Position numbers and translations under genes: made by a program. Below are positions 44,282-56,635 of a stretch of DNA of 64,000 bases, one piece after another; the stretch's first letter is position 1, and each line of letters starts with the position of its first letter. The notes beneath the pieces were generated by a model. It was not told the origin of the DNA. It did not search any database and saw nothing but the letters and a program-made list of their open reading frames with translations. This stretch comes from Porogramme epimiltina (Eukaryota; Basidiomycota; Agaricomycetes; Polyporales; Polyporaceae): the NCBI GenBank assembly GCA_900155495.1, contig FTLJ01000215.1:1-64000 (forward strand), written 5' to 3'.

Positions 44282-47200
44282 ATGACTTCCACCATCTCCA
44301 CCCGTCGCGCGCCGGCTCCCTTCTCCCCCGGACAGCCTTCCGATGAAGGCTACCTCAACAAGTCCCTCCTCGACAATATCGATGCCCAAGGGGACGCGGA
44401 GCCTTTATCATCCGACTCCGAGGCCGCAGGCGCGTCCGCGACGACTTTTGGTTCCCTTCCGACCGCGTCCTCTCTCGGTTCTCCCTCCATCCCGTACCAT
44501 ATCTCCATGCAGTCTCAACTCGTCCCCCCACGCGCAGAATCCCCCAACCACCATGCTTTCGCCAGTCATCTCAAGTCCACACAGCACAGCACAGACATTT
44601 TCACTGGATCGCAAAACAATACCACCAACCACTCAATGTACAACAGCATGAACGGCATCGGTCTCCCTGCTCCCGACTACTCCCAACCTTCGGCGGAGGC
44701 CGATGCTCATAATTTCGCTGGTCTCAATGGCAGTTTTGCTGGAGGCCTCTTCAGGACGTCGACGTCCTTCTCCCTACCCAACCGATCGCGACACCCCAAC
44801 TCCGCCTTCTGCGACACCTCATCCGCCTTCCCCTCCGCATACCCTTCGTCGAACGACCTGTACGGGGCCCCTCAAAACCCGATGTCGCATCTCGCGACTT
44901 CGCAATCACAGGCGTCCCTCCCCCATCCCATCGACCCTATGCAGCACTCTTCGCGCCTGTTTGATCTACCCTCGGGTGGTCCCCAGGTCAATGGGAGCGC
45001 GAACGGGGCCTCACAGAACAAGCAACTGTTCGGAGGCAGCGATGCATTCCGGCAGCCCCGCGAACCCACCACAACCGCCGCCCTCCTTCAGAAGACATTG
45101 GGCAGTCTCGGCGCGGGCCAGAGTCCTCTCCAGAACGGGCAACACTCCCACCAGCCCCCATTCCAAGCACCGTTCGGCAACGGCCTCAATGGCCATCCCT
45201 TGGCGCACGGGCATCACACGCAGCCGCAGTTCGGGGCCCACCTCCCCGGAAACGGCGCCGGGCCTGGACAGGGTTCGACTCAGAGCAACGGGATCACGGG
45301 CGCTCCGAACATGAATCACACGAACGGCCCCGCGCCGGGTTCCCAGGCGCAGGAAGAGATCTCTACCATCTTTGTCGTTGGGTTCCCAGATGACATGTCG
45401 GTACGTAATATTCCACTTTCTCGGCCATGCGACGAAGCCGCTCATTGCTGCTATTTTTGCTATCAGGAACGCGAGTTCCAAAACATGTTCACATTCTCGT
45501 CCGGGTTCGAGGCGGCGACGCTCAAGATTCCCAACAAGGAGTCTACGTCTTATGGAGCCGTCAACGGCCAGTCCACTCGTCCGCAGGGGATCGGTATGCC
45601 GTTCGGTGGCTCTAACGACCCTTACAACCTCGTCACCATGAATCAGGGAGGTGTTCTGATTGATGGTGGTCGAGATGGCCCCATGACGTCCTGGTCCGCT
45701 TCAGGCCCGAACGACGACAGCCACTACATGCAGAACAACATGCCAATGCAACCGCCCCGCAAGCAAATCATTGGGTTTGCCAAGTTCCGCTCTCGGGATC
45801 AGGCCCTCGAGGCGCGCGACGTTCTCCAGGGTCGCCGCGTCGATGTCGAGAAGGGTGCAGTCCTCAAGGCAGAGATGGCGAAGAAGAATCTCCACACCAA
45901 GCGTGGACCTGGTGTCGGCCCCTTGGCCCTCCCTCCATTCCCTGGCGGCGTACCTGGTTCCGGGGGCGCTGACAACCTGCCGAATCTCTCCGGGGAACCA
46001 TTCACTCAGCGCGACAAACAGCTCGGTGCTCTCGGCGCGATGGGGATCGACCTGAGCGGATTCTCGCAGAGGCGTGACCGACTCTTCGATGGCCGTGACG
46101 ATGAAGATCGCGAGCGCAGGCGGGGGGAGTTTACGATGGGACCTGGCGTCTTTGGCACCCGCGGACCCCGTGAGCGCGCGGAGGAAGATGAGCGCGAGAG
46201 GGAGCGCAAGCGGAAGGAGAAGGAGAAGGAAGCCACTCGGCTGCGTCAGCACTCGTTCGCCTTCGAGGCCTTCCATTCGGTTCCACAGCAGATGGTCCGC
46301 CAGGGCGCGAACTCCCTCCTTTCCGCCGAGAACGGGATCATACCCAACGGGCTTACCCTTCCCTCCCCTCCCTCTCTCCAGAGCCTTCCAACGTCGACTG
46401 AAGGTATGACGGGCCCATGGGGCAGTAACCTCCGCGACGTTAGCGCCGCCGCCCACCTCAGGAAGATGGGCGTCCCGCAACACCATCTGTCTGGGCTACC
46501 CCCGCGGCCACAGTCACCTACGGCGACCTCTCCTCCGGTGCTGGACAGCGTCAGTTCGGCGCCTGAGTCAGCGTCTTCGCAGAACGGCCACTCCGCGCCA
46601 GGAAGCCACTCCGCGCAGTTCACGCCGGAGTCCAACCCGTCTTCGCTTCCCAGTCATCCCTCGCTCCCCTTGCGTCCGCGTGCGCAGACTCCTGGCAGTG
46701 ACACGCAGTCGCTCCCCGGCCATGCTTTGCGCATGAGCCAGTCGTCCGAGTCATCTCTGCCCGGTTCCCAGCCCCCGAGCGCCAATGGGTCGCAGAGCGG
46801 GCACGAGGACGACCTTATCCAGTCCATCGGGGCGCTCGCTGTGTCCACGGAGTCTGGGGCCACTTCTCCGCAGCTTCCTTCGCCAGCGTCTGGAACAAGC
46901 TCCGGTGGTGCGCGCAGTGGAAGCGACCACAATCCGCCCATCAACACGCTCTATGTCGGGAACCTGCCCACTGCCACGTCGCCTGGCGGCTACACTCACG
47001 CCTTCCTCGAAAGTTTGCTTAGGGAGTTGTTCTCGAAGCAACCTGGCTTCCGCAAGCTGTGCTTCCGCCAGAAGAGCAACAGCCCCATGTGTTTCGTTGA
47101 AGTACGCATTCAACTAGATATCTGTCATATGTGGTACTAACAAACCGTTATAGTTTGAAACCGTGGGTTATGCTACGAAGGCTCTGGGCTCCTTGTATGG

Positions 47201-47720
47201 CGATACTCTCAACGGCCATGTTAGGAACGGCGGCATCCGGCTGTCCTACAGCAAGAACCCCCTCGGTGTTCGCACGCCCAACAGTGGTGGGAATGGTCCA
47301 TCGTTGCAGCAACAACAGCACGTTCTGACTCGCGACCAGGACGGTAACCACGACTTCCCCGGCGATATCTATGCCCGCCATGCGGATTCCGCCGACACCA
47401 TCCGGGGCATCCGCCGCGATACGTCTGGCATGACCTCGCCCACGTCTTCATACCATTATACCAGCTCCCCACCACCCCCCAGGTTCTTCTCCCCGCCCCC
47501 GCCTTCTGGCACGTTTGGCGGGCCCCTTGCCACTTCGACGTCTTTCCCTCGCGCTAACCCCCAGTCGTTCGGCTTCGCATCGGGCACTCCGACTTTCTCT
47601 CCTTTCGGCATTCCGCATCCTTCGATACCCGATCAGCCTAGTGCTGACTCCAGCAACGACCATCTCGCACACCCACTTTCCCCGCCTACGGCTAATATAG
47701 AGGCTAGCCGCGCAGGTTGA
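44282..47720 (+). CDS. WHI3: WHI3-like RNA-binding protein (RRM)
   Basis: Yeast Whi3 binds cyclin and polarity mRNAs and forms condensates. Exons 44282-45400, 45467-47101 and 47154-47720 give 1106 residues. The first 350 residues are Ser/Asn/Gln/His-rich and probably disordered. A divergent RRM begins near 360 ([33 protein letters not shown]) and is interrupted by about 80 low-complexity residues before [21 protein letters not shown] charged Arg/Glu/Lys tract lies around 620-650. The classical C-terminal RRM is at about 870-970 ([62 protein letters not shown]), the best match to Whi3. A short Gln run follows. Confidence 0.85.
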
Positions 47721-48336
47721 TGACTGCAAGTTCGCACGCGCAATTCACACTGCATGTACCAATTATGTGAACTCACCCTCTCATCTCTCTCCTTGACCCT
47801 CGCATATTTACTATCTCGTACAATCCTCGTCTGGACGTTCCTATCACTACCCCACCCAGTTTTGCACTCGCGCACCATATCATCTCTCGCCCCTTTCGGT
47901 CACTTACATCCTCGGCTTCCTCCCCCAACCATCCCAGCTCTATAAATGAATTCTACAGATGCTTATAGTTGGCCGTTCGCCCCCACCTCCCCCTAGTATC
48001 CCTTAGTTTTTCCCTAGCCTCAGACTTGCGTTGCTTCGCCTGCATAAAGTACTGTTTCGCCTGCTCCGTTGTGTCCTGCATTTTGCATACATGCTGTTTC
48101 CGCTAGTCTCTCTCACCTGGGTACATAGCCACGCTTTTCTCTCCCATCCTGTTCCTCACGATATGTATACTACTATTTACGCGCGCAAGCAGCAGTGCTG
48201 AGCGTTGAACAACATGGATCAGTAAAGCGGATTCTACAACATGCGTGCGTATCAACATAGCTAGCCATACGACCGAACCGAAAAACCCAGCAGAAGTCCG
48301 ACTACACAGCCCGGCGACGACAAAGAGAGCACCGCG
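47721..48336. other. Convergent 3' region
   Basis: About 615 bases between two convergent stop codons. T- and C-rich, with no gene; presumably the 3' UTRs of both genes. Confidence 0.55.
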
Positions 48337-51300
48337 CTAGCCGTTGTCCCCGTCCTTCGTACCCGTACTTGAAGGGCTGCTGCCCCCCTTGGGTGCGGGT
48401 GACGAGGCGACCGCCGCGCCAACGACGCCGAACTTGAGCTTCAGCTTCTTCGGACCCTCCTCTGTCCCGCCGCCGCCCCTCGCCGCTCCAGGTGAAGGTT
48501 TCGAGTCGGAATCGCTCAGCCTCGTTTTCGCGTGCTGCAGGGGGTCGCCGGGGCCAGGACTGGGCGTCGGCCGCTTCGCCTTGTTCGCGAGGCGCTCGAG
48601 GAGCTCGTCGTCGTCGTCGTCGACGTCGCCGCGGCGGCGCTTGCTCCCGACGCCCGCGGAGACGTCGGACATGCCGGATATGCGCGGGAGGCGCGGGCCG
48701 CCGCGCTCGAGGTCCTCGAGGATGTCGCCGTCGTCGTCGAGCGAGAGCTGGGACTTGACGGACACCTGGCGGTGTGCGAGGCGCGGGCTCGCGGGAGGCG
48801 CGTCGCCCGGCGGAGAGGGGGATGGGGAGGGAGATGGAGAGGAGGCGGCGATGGAGACGGTGGGGGGTGCGGTGTTGTACGAGAGGGGTACGAACCCGCT
48901 CGGGATGGGCGAGGCGCGTCCAGGCGTGGGCGTGGGCTGGCCCTCGTCCGCGCCCGCGGCGTCGTCGCCGTCGCCGTAGTCTCCGACCAAGCTGCCGAGT
49001 GAGGGTGCGCGGGGCACGCCCGCGGCGCTCGGGTGGGGGTAGGGGGCCCTGTTCGGCGCGGCGCGTATAGGAATGCCAGTGCGTGGGGGGCGTTTGCGCT
49101 TGCCCGTGAGCATACCACGGGGTGGAGGTGTGCTGACGAGAATGGGGATCGGCTCGTCGTCGTCGTCGTCGGCGTTGAAATAATCCTCCTCGGTCGTGTC
49201 GAGTAACCGGGAGTGACCCCAACGCTGGGGCGTTGCCGGCCTAAGCCGAGACGTCAGGATACTGTGATAAGCTAGAAAACACGCGACGCACTTCTCGATC
49301 TTCTCAACTGGTGGCGGTTCGATGTTCATCTCCCATCGGGCAATGAAATCCTTGAATCTCGATCCAACTAGTGGCGACTCTGCTAATGACCTGATCTGGT
49401 CACCGTGTTTTGTCATACAGTGGTGAATCAAGTCCTTGATGTTTTCCTGGACAATGGGTAAGGAAACAGCAATTTCGCCGTTCGCATGAGATGACGCTTA
49501 CCCGCCGCATGTAGTCGAAGTACTCGAGACATGTCGAGCTGACAAGGTTGTCGCGTCTTGACTCCCGGGTAGTGAGATCGATGATGGGCTTAAAGACGTC
49601 ATGTTTGATCAGATGCTTGAAGAGATTGCCATTCTTCAGCCGTAGACATGTGCGGAAAAAGCGGAACGCAGCTGGCACAAGTTGTCAAGACTCGCCCACG
49701 CGTATATTAGATCAAGTATTATGACGTACCTAAACGGAGGTGCTTATCCTTGGCACGAAGGAGCGTGGCAACATTGGGTGAGATGTTGGTCGACAGGACG
49801 TAGAAGTGGCTGCGGAAGGAGTGTTGTTGGGTGAAATTGGAGAGGAGATCGCATAGCCATAGGAAAAGATTGGTCTTCTCCCGAGAGAGGGCATACACGG
49901 GTTCTACGGCCGCCGCCGTGAGGGAAAGTTCTAGGTAAGATTTCGGTAGGCACGCACCACGGTAGTCCTTCGATTCTGGGATGTCTCGAAGAGGCTTGAA
50001 GAGGATGTCTATGCAGAACTTGTAGAAATAGTCGAGGAACTTCTCAATTCCAGGATCGTCTTTCGTCCGTTGCAGCATCTTCAAACCAATGTTCTATGAG
50101 CTAATCAGCACCAGGTTGAGTTGCGAGAAAGGTTGCGACGCACAGGACCATCCATCCCATCGCCTGTCAGCAGCTCCAGCAATAGCCTCAACGCCTCTCC
50201 GACCAGACTCTGTACCGCCAGGTCGCGGCTCCGGACGAGGACCTTGCACATCAGCATGAGCACTGTCTCCTTGTCCCGGACGTTCTTCCCGTTGGCCTTC
50301 TCCCGCTCCATCGTCCCGAGTTGCTTGAGCACATGCCCCCGCACACCGTTGAGGTCATGGTCGAGGAGCGCCATCATGATCTCGCCCGACGTCGCGATCA
50401 TCTGTCGGCCCTGCTCGTCCGTCTCGGGTTGCGCGAGCCCCCACTGGACGGCGAACACGATCCCCCGGTCGACAAGCGAACGGAATAGGGCCATGCGGGC
50501 GGGGATCTGCACGTTCTTGCCCATCATACATAACTGCTGCACCAGGAACACGACCTCTCGTCGTCGCGCGAGCTCCTCGGGGCTGAGCGGTTTGTTGATG
50601 GTGGAGGAACTCGAACCCTCACCGTGCCCATTAGGTTGGGCAGCACCGTTCGGTTTCGCGTCTGAGGAGTCTACATCCATCTTATCACCGTCCTTGGATC
50701 CCTCTGCTGCGGGCTCCTTGGCGGCCTCTGGAGGTTTGGGAGCGAGTCCGAGGAGAATGAGAAGGTCGTCGTCCATGAACATCCCCGAGATCTCACGCAG
50801 GAATGCTTGGTCGTTCTGAACGTGAGTGATGATGTCGATCTGGTTGAAGATAATGGACGAATTGAGCACGTTGAAAGTTGAGTCGTCGATGGCGCGGGCG
50901 AGGACAACATCCTTCAGGAATTGCAGACGATATGTGTGGTGAATCTTTCGCTGGATTGTGTCGTCGCGAATAGGGATGGGCTGGTGGTATTGTGATGTGT
51001 CCCGAAGGAAGTCGCGGTAGTTGGCCTTGTAGTTGGGGAACTCGGGGTCGTCTAAGTAGCCTATTAGACGAGCGGGACATACGAAAAGTAGGGGGACACG
51101 GACATTCGAGCATCCCAACCACGCCAAGGAAGATTTCGTCATCAAGGATATGTTCGTAGAGACTGTGTTCATTAAGCAGAACTGTGGAAATAGAGGTGAG
51201 CGGGGACCAGAGTGCGTGAGAACGTAACATACGGATAGTCTGCATACAACCAAATAGCGCATGCAGATCGTGAAGACTCTCAAGGTCTTCTGCTTGGTGG

Positions 51301-52370
51301 AAAACGTCAATCAAGGCCTTGATATATTCCTACGAAAGCACAGAAAGGACCCGTTGGTGTGCACACGAGCAGGCAGTGGCTGTATGCTCACCTCGTTTTG
51401 GATGTACTCGCACACTCTTTCCTTCACAATCGCCGTCCGCGCCAACGTCTTGATGGCCGTGTCTATTTCGCCGATTATGCCCAGTTGGGGTTGTGGTAGT
51501 CGGCCTGAGCGGATGATGTTTGCGGTTGTGATGGACGGTTCAGGACCTTCGGGACCAATGAGTGGGGAAGAAGTCAGGGCACTGTCCTCTAAGAACGAGA
51601 ACCAAGGGCGTATTTGTAAATGAAATACACGCCGCCAGAGCGTGGTTGAACTCACCTCCGGCATTCATATGTCGCTGAACCTCCTCAATGAACTGCCAGA
51701 CCTCCGCGCATCCCTCAGGGTCCTGGAAGCTGAGCGCGTAGTCGACGCCATCCGGTTCTGTCCAGACGATTAAAGTCTCTGTAGCGTCGGGTAGGGTATG
51801 TTAGGCGAGTGAGGCGGGCGAGGACACGCGTCGTCGGACGCGTAGATAGCGCTATCACGTACCTTGTTGTCGTTGGTATACGTCGGTGGCTCGTATGGTG
51901 GTCGTAAGGATGATGCGGTTGAAGTCTTCCTCGGCGCGCGCGATGAGCAGGGCCTCGTTGTCCTGGAAGTCGCCGAAGCAGAACGCGGTGCCCTGGTCGA
52001 CCCAGCGTGAGCCGATGAGCTCGTAAACCTTGACGCGCTTGAGTTCGTGGCTGTCGTCCTCGGCCCACTGCTGCGACTCATCGACACCTCCCGCGACCTG
52101 CTCTCCGCCCTCGAGCCCTTCAATGTGCTCCACCGCGCCCAAAACTTCGGCGGAGGAAGAGGGCCCATCAGCAGGTTGCGGCGTGCTGGCATCCTGTCCA
52201 GTCTCGGAGGGCTGGACGCGTGTGCCTAGCTCGGGTTCGGAGGTGGGCGTGTCGGCATTTGGAGACGGATCGGAGGGACCAGACGGTTGGGAGGGTGGCT
52301 GGTCGGCGGGGGACGGCGAGGACGGGTCGGTGGAGTGAGGTGTGTCTGGGGCAGCGTCGACGCTGCTCAT
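48337..52370 (-). CDS. PSY2: PP4 regulatory subunit 3 (SMEK/Psy2)
   Basis: Scaffold of protein phosphatase 4 used in DNA-damage recovery and other dephosphorylation events. Eleven exons (52370-51863, 51778-51656, 51588-51392, 51329-51234, 51181-51104, 51051-50144, 50094-49958, 49903-49730, 49671-49502, 49446-49292, 49240-48337) give 1149 residues. After about 110 Ser/Pro-rich residues comes a PH/EVH1-like domain (RVKVYELIGSRWVDQGTAFC to VQRHMNAG). The SMEK armadillo-like region follows (LNEHSLYEHILDDEIFLGV, PIPIRDDTIQRKIHHTYRLQ, FDYMRRENIKDLIHHCM). The tail is acidic and low complexity. The intron 49904-49957 is 54 nt with no stop, so the unspliced form is also open. The start is the ATG just before SSVDAAPDTP. 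Confidence 0.92.
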
Positions 52371-52609
52371 GGCCTGTGCGGCGGACGGCGAGGGGGAAAC
52401 GAGCGGGCGGAGATCCACAGCAGGGACAAGGGCGGGGCGGCGAGGAGAGGCCCGGGCGGGCTCGAGGGGAGAGGTTGATGGTGGCAGGGACTGGGTGCGG
52501 TGACGCCCGAGCCGTAGCGCGGCGCGGCCTGTTGTCCGCTGTTTGCGCCACCCCCGCCCCCGCGTTCCCTGCGCCCACCACCTTCCCCTTGTTCCCCACT
52601 ACGCCCGCC
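52371..52609. promoter_or_regulatory. Shared divergent promoter (PSY2 / EVE gene)
   Basis: Only 239 bases separate two opposite start codons. It is GC-rich with no TATA box, as expected for housekeeping pairs. Confidence 0.5.
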
Positions 52610-53788
52610 ATGTCCACAAAGCACTGGCTCATGAAGGCAGAGCCCGACTCGCGCATTGTAAAGGGGAAAGATGTAAAGGTGCGCCCAACGCCACACTCTA
52701 CGCGCGTCTCCATGTCCAAGCCCGGCGGCCCGCGTCAGTTCAGCGTCGACGACTTCGAGGCCTGCGGGACGACACCATGGGAAGGAGTGCGCAATTTCGA
52801 GGCACGGAACTTAATGAAGGAGATGAAGGTTGGTGACAAGGTGAGTGTCTCTCCCGCGCAGTGGCCCCGTCTCGTGAAGAGCGTAGCCGAGTCGACACGA
52901 TCATTTCTACAGGTCCTCTTCTATCACTCCAATTGTAAGAACCCAGGTGAGCATCCCATCAAATCATTACCACTACTAGATGCCTCAGTCTGATACCGTC
53001 ATGCAAGGCGTAGCTGGGTTTGCGGAGGTATCAAAGGAAGCATATCCTGATTGTGAGTTCCTTGCACCCAGATCGTTTCGCATTTACTGAGCAGCAATGC
53101 ACCCAAGAGACACCGCTTGGGACACGTTAGTCTTTACTTTGCATCTTCATGCTCGACTCCTTCATGTTCCAAACGCTAGATCGCATCCATATTTCGATCC
53201 CAAAACCAACAAAGATGACCCAAAGTGGTATATGGTAGAAGTGACTTTCGTCGCGCGAGCAGGCCACTTCGTGCCTCTTTCCCTTTTCAAGAGCATCGCC
53301 GGGTCGTCTGATATCCCCGAAGGGATTGCGTACATCGGAGATGACGGTGCCAAGTCCATCAAAGGTTCGTCTCGACTCTATCCATGTATCTTCGGCTTGC
53401 ATGTAATGCCACACTCCTAGCCATGGCATTAGTCAACCGAGGCCGACTGAGTGTACAACGAGTGGAGGCGGATACCTGGGAGGTCATCAACGAACTTGCC
53501 ACGAAAGGTGGATGGGAGGAGGGTGGTAACAGTACAGGAAAGTCTAAGCCAAAGGCTACGAAGGGCAGCATGAAGGGGAGGACCCACCCAAGCGGTAGCA
53601 GAACTAGCGCAAGGAAGCAGGTGAAGGAGAGCCGCGGAGACGAAGTCGATGAGCCGGGCGAAGGGAGCGGTGAGAAGACAGCCCAGGCACCAAAGCCAAG
53701 GCAGACCGGTCGTGGTAAGCGGAAGACCGAGGATGCGGAACTTACGGACACGGAGAGACCACAACGATCGACGCGTGCTCGGAAGTAG
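52610..53788 (+). CDS. EVE-domain protein (THYN1-like)
   Basis: EVE domains resemble PUA/YTH folds and bind modified nucleotides. Seven exons (52610-52678, 52739-52840, 52913-52946, 53008-53052, 53095-53125, 53180-53364, 53421-53788) give 277 residues. Landmarks: MSTKHWLMKAEPDSRI, FSVDDFEACGTTPWEGVRNF, ARNLMKEMKVGDKVLFYHSN, KNPGVAGFAEVSKEAYPD, then WDTSHPYFDPKTNKDDPKWY and VQRVEADTWEVI. The domain spans about residues 1-170. The last 100 residues are basic and Lys/Arg/Gly-rich, suggesting nuclear location. Exons 3-5 are just 31-45 nt. The insert SMHPRDTA before WDTSHPYF depends on the acceptor chosen and is the least certain part. Confidence 0.88.
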
Positions 53789-53929
53789 AGGCGTTTCCCA
53801 TATACTCCGCTCTCGGTTTGCTATTTCTGCTGCTGTATCCACGCATGTTCCCCGTCGCTGCTTTGTAACCATGTCTATCCAAACTCGTGTATCTTACATT
53901 CTCGCTATTGGACACGGAGAAGCACCTAG

Positions 53930-55083
53930 TCATGCCTGCGCCGGGACTACCTTCTTGAGGAACGTCTTTAGCTCATCCAACTCTTCTGGATCTGCCGAGT
54001 GCGGCAAGCCCTCGTACGCATGGAATTCGATGCCACCACCGAGCACCGCGTCTGGCTCCACCGTCTTCAGCCCAAGCTGCGTCCTCAGGAACTCCAACGA
54101 CATCGTTGCGCGGTCGAAGCGCACTATAGGGTCCGCCTTTCCGTGCCCCCAGAAGATTGGCAACTTCCTTGCATGATCAGAGACCATCTATACCAATACG
54201 TGAGTAACATGGCTCGTGCTCGAGCATCACGCAGGAGGATACGACTAGGTGCTTACCGCCTTAGCCTTGTTGCGTGCGGGGAGCCAGCCGCTGAGTACAC
54301 CGAGACCCGCAAGGCGGCGCTCTGCCGTGAGGCCTGTAAGGAGCGACATGGCGGCGCCCTGCGAGAAGCCACCGAGAACGATGCGGTCAGCCGGGATGCC
54401 GGCGTCGACCTCCGCGGTGATGAGCTGGTTGAGTTGGTGCACAGTCTCTAGCATGCCGTCATCGTCCTCACGCGCGTTGATGTTCCCGAACTCAAAGACA
54501 TCGAACCTGCATCCAGTAACGCTTGTGTTAGGCCGAGCGGAGGGGCCAGGGTGGCAGGGGGAGGGCCGAAGAGTGCTGTCTGAATGAATGGTACGGGCTT
54601 ACCAGGCAGGCATCCGCATACCGCCGTTGGCGGTGACGGGTTTAATAGGCCTAATCACGTTCCAAAGTAGATATTAACTATTGAGCCGAGTGCATGTACT
54701 GAGCGAGTACTCACGCGTGAGGCAGAATCCACTTCACATGCTGCAGGCTCGAGTCCCGCGCGAACATGTCCGCCACAGGCTGCCAACCTGCACCCGTGTC
54801 TCCGAGGCCCTGGGAATCAGCGTGTGAGTTCAGTACGGCTTGTTTCTTAGACGATGCGACTCTAGTGTAAAGAGAGAATGTGCCGGAACACACTTACATG
54901 GATGAAGATCACGGTCGCAGAGTGTTTCGCTCTCGGAGCGACCGTAAGGAACTTGAGCGGTTGAAGTGCTGCAGCCATGTCTGCTACCTTCGCCTTGGCG
55001 TTCGCAGAGGGTCTGAGGAAGAGGAAGTAGTAGCCCGCGAGGAGACTGAAGATGAGGAGGATGGTCGTCCTGACCCAACGCAT
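53930..55083 (-). CDS. APT1: Acyl-protein thioesterase with N-terminal membrane segment
   Basis: Alpha/beta hydrolase that removes palmitate from S-acylated proteins. Five exons (55083-54898, 54809-54715, 54650-54603, 54506-54257, 54187-53930) give 278 residues. Landmarks: IFIHGLGDTGAGW, KWILPHAPIKPVTANGGMRM, PAWFDVFEFG, then the nucleophile motif GFSQGAAMSLL (Ser near residue 157), the Asp in GHGKADPIVRF and the His in YEGLPHSAD. The first 35 residues (VRTTILLIFSLLAGYYFLFL) form a hydrophobic anchor not usual for cytosolic APT1. An internal ATG at 54978 (MAAALQPLKFLTV) would give the standard length. It converges on the EVE gene with 141 bases between stops. Confidence 0.9.
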
Positions 55084-55308
55084 AAATACTGGGCGGACGA
55101 GCTGAGAGGCGCGTAAGGGCGCGGTAGTAATCTGTAGTAATCCGTCTAAACGACCACTTACTCTCGGTAAACATCCTCGGCGTTCACTTCAAATGCCGAT
55201 CGATATCTGCCGGGCCGCTGTACCGTTCAAAGATCCCAGCCCGACTCACGTATGCTTGCTTAGACCTCTTACTCTTCCTCCTCTGGTCTCTGATTCATTA
55301 TCTTCCGC
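55084..55308. promoter_or_regulatory. Shared divergent promoter (APT1 / TRM10)
   Basis: 225 bases separate opposite start codons. No TATA box is evident. Confidence 0.45.
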
Positions 55309-56610
55309 ATGTCTGGTGGCACCACTGGGGAGCCTTCCGAGTCTCTTCCCATAAATCCATCAGCGCCCACAAGCACGTCGGATCCCTCCGCACCCTTGCC
55401 CGCGCAGGACCAGCAGCCACTCTCAAAAAACGCGCAGAAAAGACTCGCCAAAGCGGCGTACCTGGAGGAAAAGAAAAGGGAGCGCCGGGCAGCGGAAAAG
55501 GAGCGGAAGAAGGAGAAGAAGCGTGCTCTCGCGGAAAAGCGCGCTGCGGGAGAGCTCGATGAGGATGAGGTGGGCGGGAGGAGCAACAAGCGGCAGAAGA
55601 CGGAGCAGGGCCCACGGGCGCCGTTCGGGGCACGAATTGTGGTTGACTTGGGGTTCGACGATATGATGACGGAGAATGTGAGCGTTCGCAGCGTTCGTGG
55701 GGGTATGCGTACAGGGAGCCTGACCCAGCGCGCGGGCGTGTGGTGTAGGAGATCAAGTCGCTCACTTCGCAGCTCGCCTACACGTATAGCGCCAACCGCA
55801 AAGCATCGAAGCCGTTTACGTCGCTTCTTTTCACATCTATGAACGGGCGGACGAAGACGCGCATGGACGGCCATAACAACGCTGCGTACAAGCGATGGGT
55901 TGGCGCGGAGTGGTGGGAGGACAGTTACGCGCGACTATGGGAAAGCGGGACGACTCCTGAAGGAGCGGAGGGACGAGAAGGGGAAACAGGAGTGGAGGTC
56001 GATCCAGTCGCTGAGGAGGTTCCCGAGGGGAGATCTAAGCCAACGAAGAGGGAACCTAGCCGTGCGGAGAAGGGCACAGTGGTATACCTCACGGCGGATA
56101 CAGAAGACGAGCTTACAGAACTAAAAGAAGGCGAAACATATATTATAGGCGGTATCGTCGATCATAACCGGTACAAGGTACGTCCCGTAACATTCATGCA
56201 CAGTTTACGAACTGTATAGCCGTTCTTCGAACACGGGGTGCACTAACTCTACTCACTAGAATCTTTGTCTCAACAAGTCCAAGGAGCATGGCATTCGCTC
56301 CGCGCGATTGCCCATTGGAACGTATCTGGCCGAGTTACAAACGCGCAAGGTTTTGACGGTGAATCAGACGTTCGAGATCCTCCTGAAATGGGTGGAAACG
56401 CGTGATTGGGAGCAGTCGCTTTATGCGGTCATGCCGAAACGAAAATTCAACACGACGGGGAGGAAAAGGAGAGGCGGTGCCGCTGGTTCTAAAGGCGAAG
56501 AGGAGGACTGTGACGCCGACGCTGATGGCGAGGAGGAAGACGTTCATGTACTTGACGTTGCCGCCCTAGAGGAGGATGGAGACTTGGGCGAGAAGCAAGA
56601 GAATGCATAG
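55309..56610 (+). CDS. TRM10: tRNA (guanine-9-N1)-methyltransferase
   Basis: SPOUT-fold methyltransferase that makes m1G at position 9 of tRNAs using S-adenosylmethionine. Exons 55309-55677, 55749-56177 and 56260-56610 give 382 residues. The N-terminal 110 residues are Pro/Ser-rich, then a Lys/Arg/Glu-rich coiled stretch ([20 protein letters not shown]) typical of Trm10. The catalytic domain starts at [20 protein letters not shown] and includes [20 protein letters not shown] and [20 protein letters not shown]. Next come [20 protein letters not shown], whose Asp sits where the proposed catalytic Asp lies, and ARLPIGTYL with [16 protein letters not shown]. About 45 residues of Gly/Glu/Pro/Lys-rich sequence sit inside the domain. 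The tail is acidic. Confidence 0.93.
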
Positions 56611-56635
56611 CATGTGGCCGTAGTCAGAGCGCGAG

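Noticed and set aside
45701..46486. 261-codon minus-strand frame
   Set aside because: Antisense to the WHI3-like coding exon; no features of its own.
48302..49222. 306-codon minus-strand Arg-rich frame
   Set aside because: Shadow of the acidic low-complexity tail of PSY2 in another frame.
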